Shown here one piece after another: positions 23,286 to 24,907 of a stretch of DNA of 24,907 nucleotides. Numbering within the stretch: the stretch's first letter is position 1; the number at the start of each line of letters is the position of its first letter. The stretch comes from Collodictyon triciliatum. Taxonomy: Eukaryota > CRuMs. The position numbers and the translations under genes are program-made. The stretch spans positions 1 through 24,907 of the forward strand of contig JBHJMP010000606.1 of NCBI GenBank assembly GCA_043381765.1, read 5' to 3'. Under the pieces are notes generated by a model. The model did not search any database and was not told the origin of the DNA. It saw nothing but the letters and a program-made list of their open reading frames with translations.

Positions 23286-24734
23286 TGTGGATGCTGCGAA
23301 GCACATCCGCCCGGACTCTCTGGCTGAAATCTTCAACCGCTTGCGTATTAATATGGGAGGTCGATATCCCGATGACTTCCACTCGTCTCTTGAGGTGATT
23401 GCCGGAGGCGAAGGAAACATGCTTCTCTGTAACACAAACAGCGGATACAACTTTGGTGCTTACTTTGCCCAGAAGCTCTCTTCTCTTGGTCTGAGCAGCG
23501 CCGATGTTGACAAAGTGAAGATTTGGTATTCTGGTGAGGAACAAGCTTTTTATCCCTCTTCGGTGATGCCTTACTTCATTTATGTCCTCTAAATTCTGAA
23601 AAGATATATGAAGAGGTTGCTGACCAAGCCATCACATCATCATATTGTAATACATACAGGCTATCCGAAGGAGCCCGAAATCGATTGTGGAAGCATCTCT
23701 AACATTCGCAAAGTGATTCAGAACGACGACCACGGTTGCTCTTTTTTCTATTTTACTGCAATTAATTTGCTGCTTATTTTCGGCAACCACCGAGTCATTA
23801 TTGTATTATATTACTGTGCATGAAATAACTTTTTAAATTTCGAATGTCTGTGCAATACGCCAAGACCAACAAAGTGATGGCAGCTCTTCCCGCGATATGG
23901 GTGAACACGGAAGTGTCTTGGTGAAGGAAAAGAATGTGGACAGACATCGCAGCTTTGAAATCCAGTTGTTCACCAATCCACGCGGAACTAGCAATAACTA
24001 CAACGGTGCCTCTTTTTTTTTTTTTTTCTCTTTTTTTTTTCATCGACCTTCTCCTCTAAATTCTGTTTTGTACTCTATTTCTTATTATGTTTATTTTTTT
24101 CTTTTTATTTTCCTTCTTACTCTTTTAAAAAAAAATTGGCCATTTTCCTTCTTGATTGATAATATATCAGACTTGTATGCTGAAAAAGTGACCTTACCTT
24201 GAACGCAGATTTCCCCATCCGCAACGTGCTCTCATCGTACTACTTCGCTTCAAACGGAGCTAAGGCCATTCCCGACGGGCTGAGCGACTGTCGCCTCTGC
24301 CAGGGACAGTACTGTGGCAGCTGCAAGTGAGTCTTTGGATTCAGACCTGCCGTCCCTGATTGGGGCTGAGCAAGCGTATTTTAACTCTACACGCCCCGGT
24401 GTTTATCTCTTCTTTTGTGTTTGAATAGGACGGTTACATTCTCGAAGGCCCACGAGCCCACGGCCTGTGGATATACATCGGGTTGGAAATGATTGTTTCT
24501 TTTCTTTACTTCTTTTTATTTTACATCCAGAGTGGTGCTCAAATATCGAATCCTGCTATTATTTTCATTTATCGAAGATGACCCCAGATTTACTTACCTC
24601 TCACTAACCATCACTATTACGCAGTGTACACCCGTGTCCACCGCGACCTGCAAATCGTCAATGCCATGCGTTCATGGATGTCACTTTCCCCAGTCTCCAA
24701 CGAGTATCTCGGGAAGCCGTCCAATTGCGCATAA
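23286..24734 (+). CDS. Alpha-amylase (GH13), catalytic 3' half
   Basis: Continues the enzyme that begins at 3064. Exons: 23286-23533, 23660-23734, 23865-24005, 24209-24326, 24429-24481 and 24625-24734, all phase-consistent, giving 247 residues and TAA. The first exon starts in phase 2 after an AG, so its first T completes a codon split by an intron in the gap, which fits the Arg expected before region II. Region II follows as VDAAKHI (nucleophile Asp), region III as SLEVIAGGE (acid/base Glu) and region IV as IQNDDH (transition-state Asp). Further family landmarks are SGYNFGAYF, SSSRDMGEHGSV, AIPDGLSDCRLC and YTRVHRDLQIVNAMRSWM. With the left half, about 390 residues, and roughly a dozen missing ones, the enzyme would be about 650 residues. 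The protein ends shortly after the barrel, with no recognised C-terminal starch-binding domain. Confidence 0.92.
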
Positions 24735-24795
24735 TTCTGCTCGCGAATTAAAGTGTCTGGCTGATTCTTCATGATTTGGCGCGCTGATGTGTGAT

Positions 24796-24907
24796 GGTTT
24801 TCTTTCTTTTTTTTTCTTTCTTTTTTTTCTTTTTTTTCTTTTTTTTTCTTTTTTTTTCTTTTTTTTTCTTTTTTTTCTTTTTTTTTCTTTTTTTTCTTTT
24901 TTTTCTT
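24796..24907 (+). repeat. (TTTTTTTC)n tract at window end
   Basis: T7-T8 runs separated by single C, running to the last base of the window just downstream of the amylase stop. Confidence 0.9.

Noticed and set aside
23268-23292. Apparent loss of the conserved GFR motif before the amylase nucleophile (reads W-I-S-V-D)
   Set aside because: An AG at 23284-23285 is a good acceptor after a T-rich stretch. With the exon starting at 23286 in phase 2, the Arg codon is split by an intron in the gap, so no substitution needs to be assumed.

Overview
The window is nuclear DNA from an intron-rich protist. The introns are spliceosomal (mostly GT..AG, about 40 to 400 bp). Introns and spacers are loaded with T-rich microsatellites and long homopolymers. 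TAA, TAG and TGA all terminate genes, so the standard code applies. There are three N-gaps (100, 477 and 702 bp). The protein families present (alpha-amylase, adaptin, CAMK-like kinase, LRR protein with many membrane spans) and the repeat style would suit a foraminifer such as Reticulomyxa filosa or a similar rhizarian. That assignment is inference, not something the sequence proves.

Layout: (1) 0.16-1.86 kb, + strand, an unrecognised five-exon gene with its 5' end unresolved. (2) 1.9-3.06 kb, spacer with T-rich tandem repeats. (3) 3.06-5.73 kb, + strand, 5' half of a secreted GH13 alpha-amylase, ending at a 100-N gap. (4) 5.83-6.42 kb, + strand, 3' end of an unknown gene truncated by that gap. 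(5) 12.78-6.87 kb, - strand, a nine-exon gene for a 1342-residue secretory-pathway protein with leucine-rich repeats, a Cys-rich stalk and eight or nine predicted membrane spans. (6) 13.85-18.24 kb, + strand, a 16-exon AP-3 beta adaptin ending in a long acidic tract. (7) 18.24-19.9 kb, poorly resolved sequence around a 477-N gap. (8) 19.91-22.31 kb, + strand, a seven-exon CAMK-like serine/threonine kinase. (9) After a 702-N gap, 23.29-24.73 kb, + strand, the 3' half of the alpha-amylase.

The most important observation is that the two amylase pieces are complementary parts of one protein. The left piece stops just before catalytic region II and the right piece starts inside it. The 17 kb between them, with at least three unrelated complete genes, is either a mis-placed contig block in the scaffold or a very unusual nested-gene intron. 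The mis-join is strongly favoured, because the block opens with a gene that has lost its 5' end. The genes do not form a functional pathway: starch hydrolysis, vesicle coat, signalling and cell surface roles are simply neighbours.
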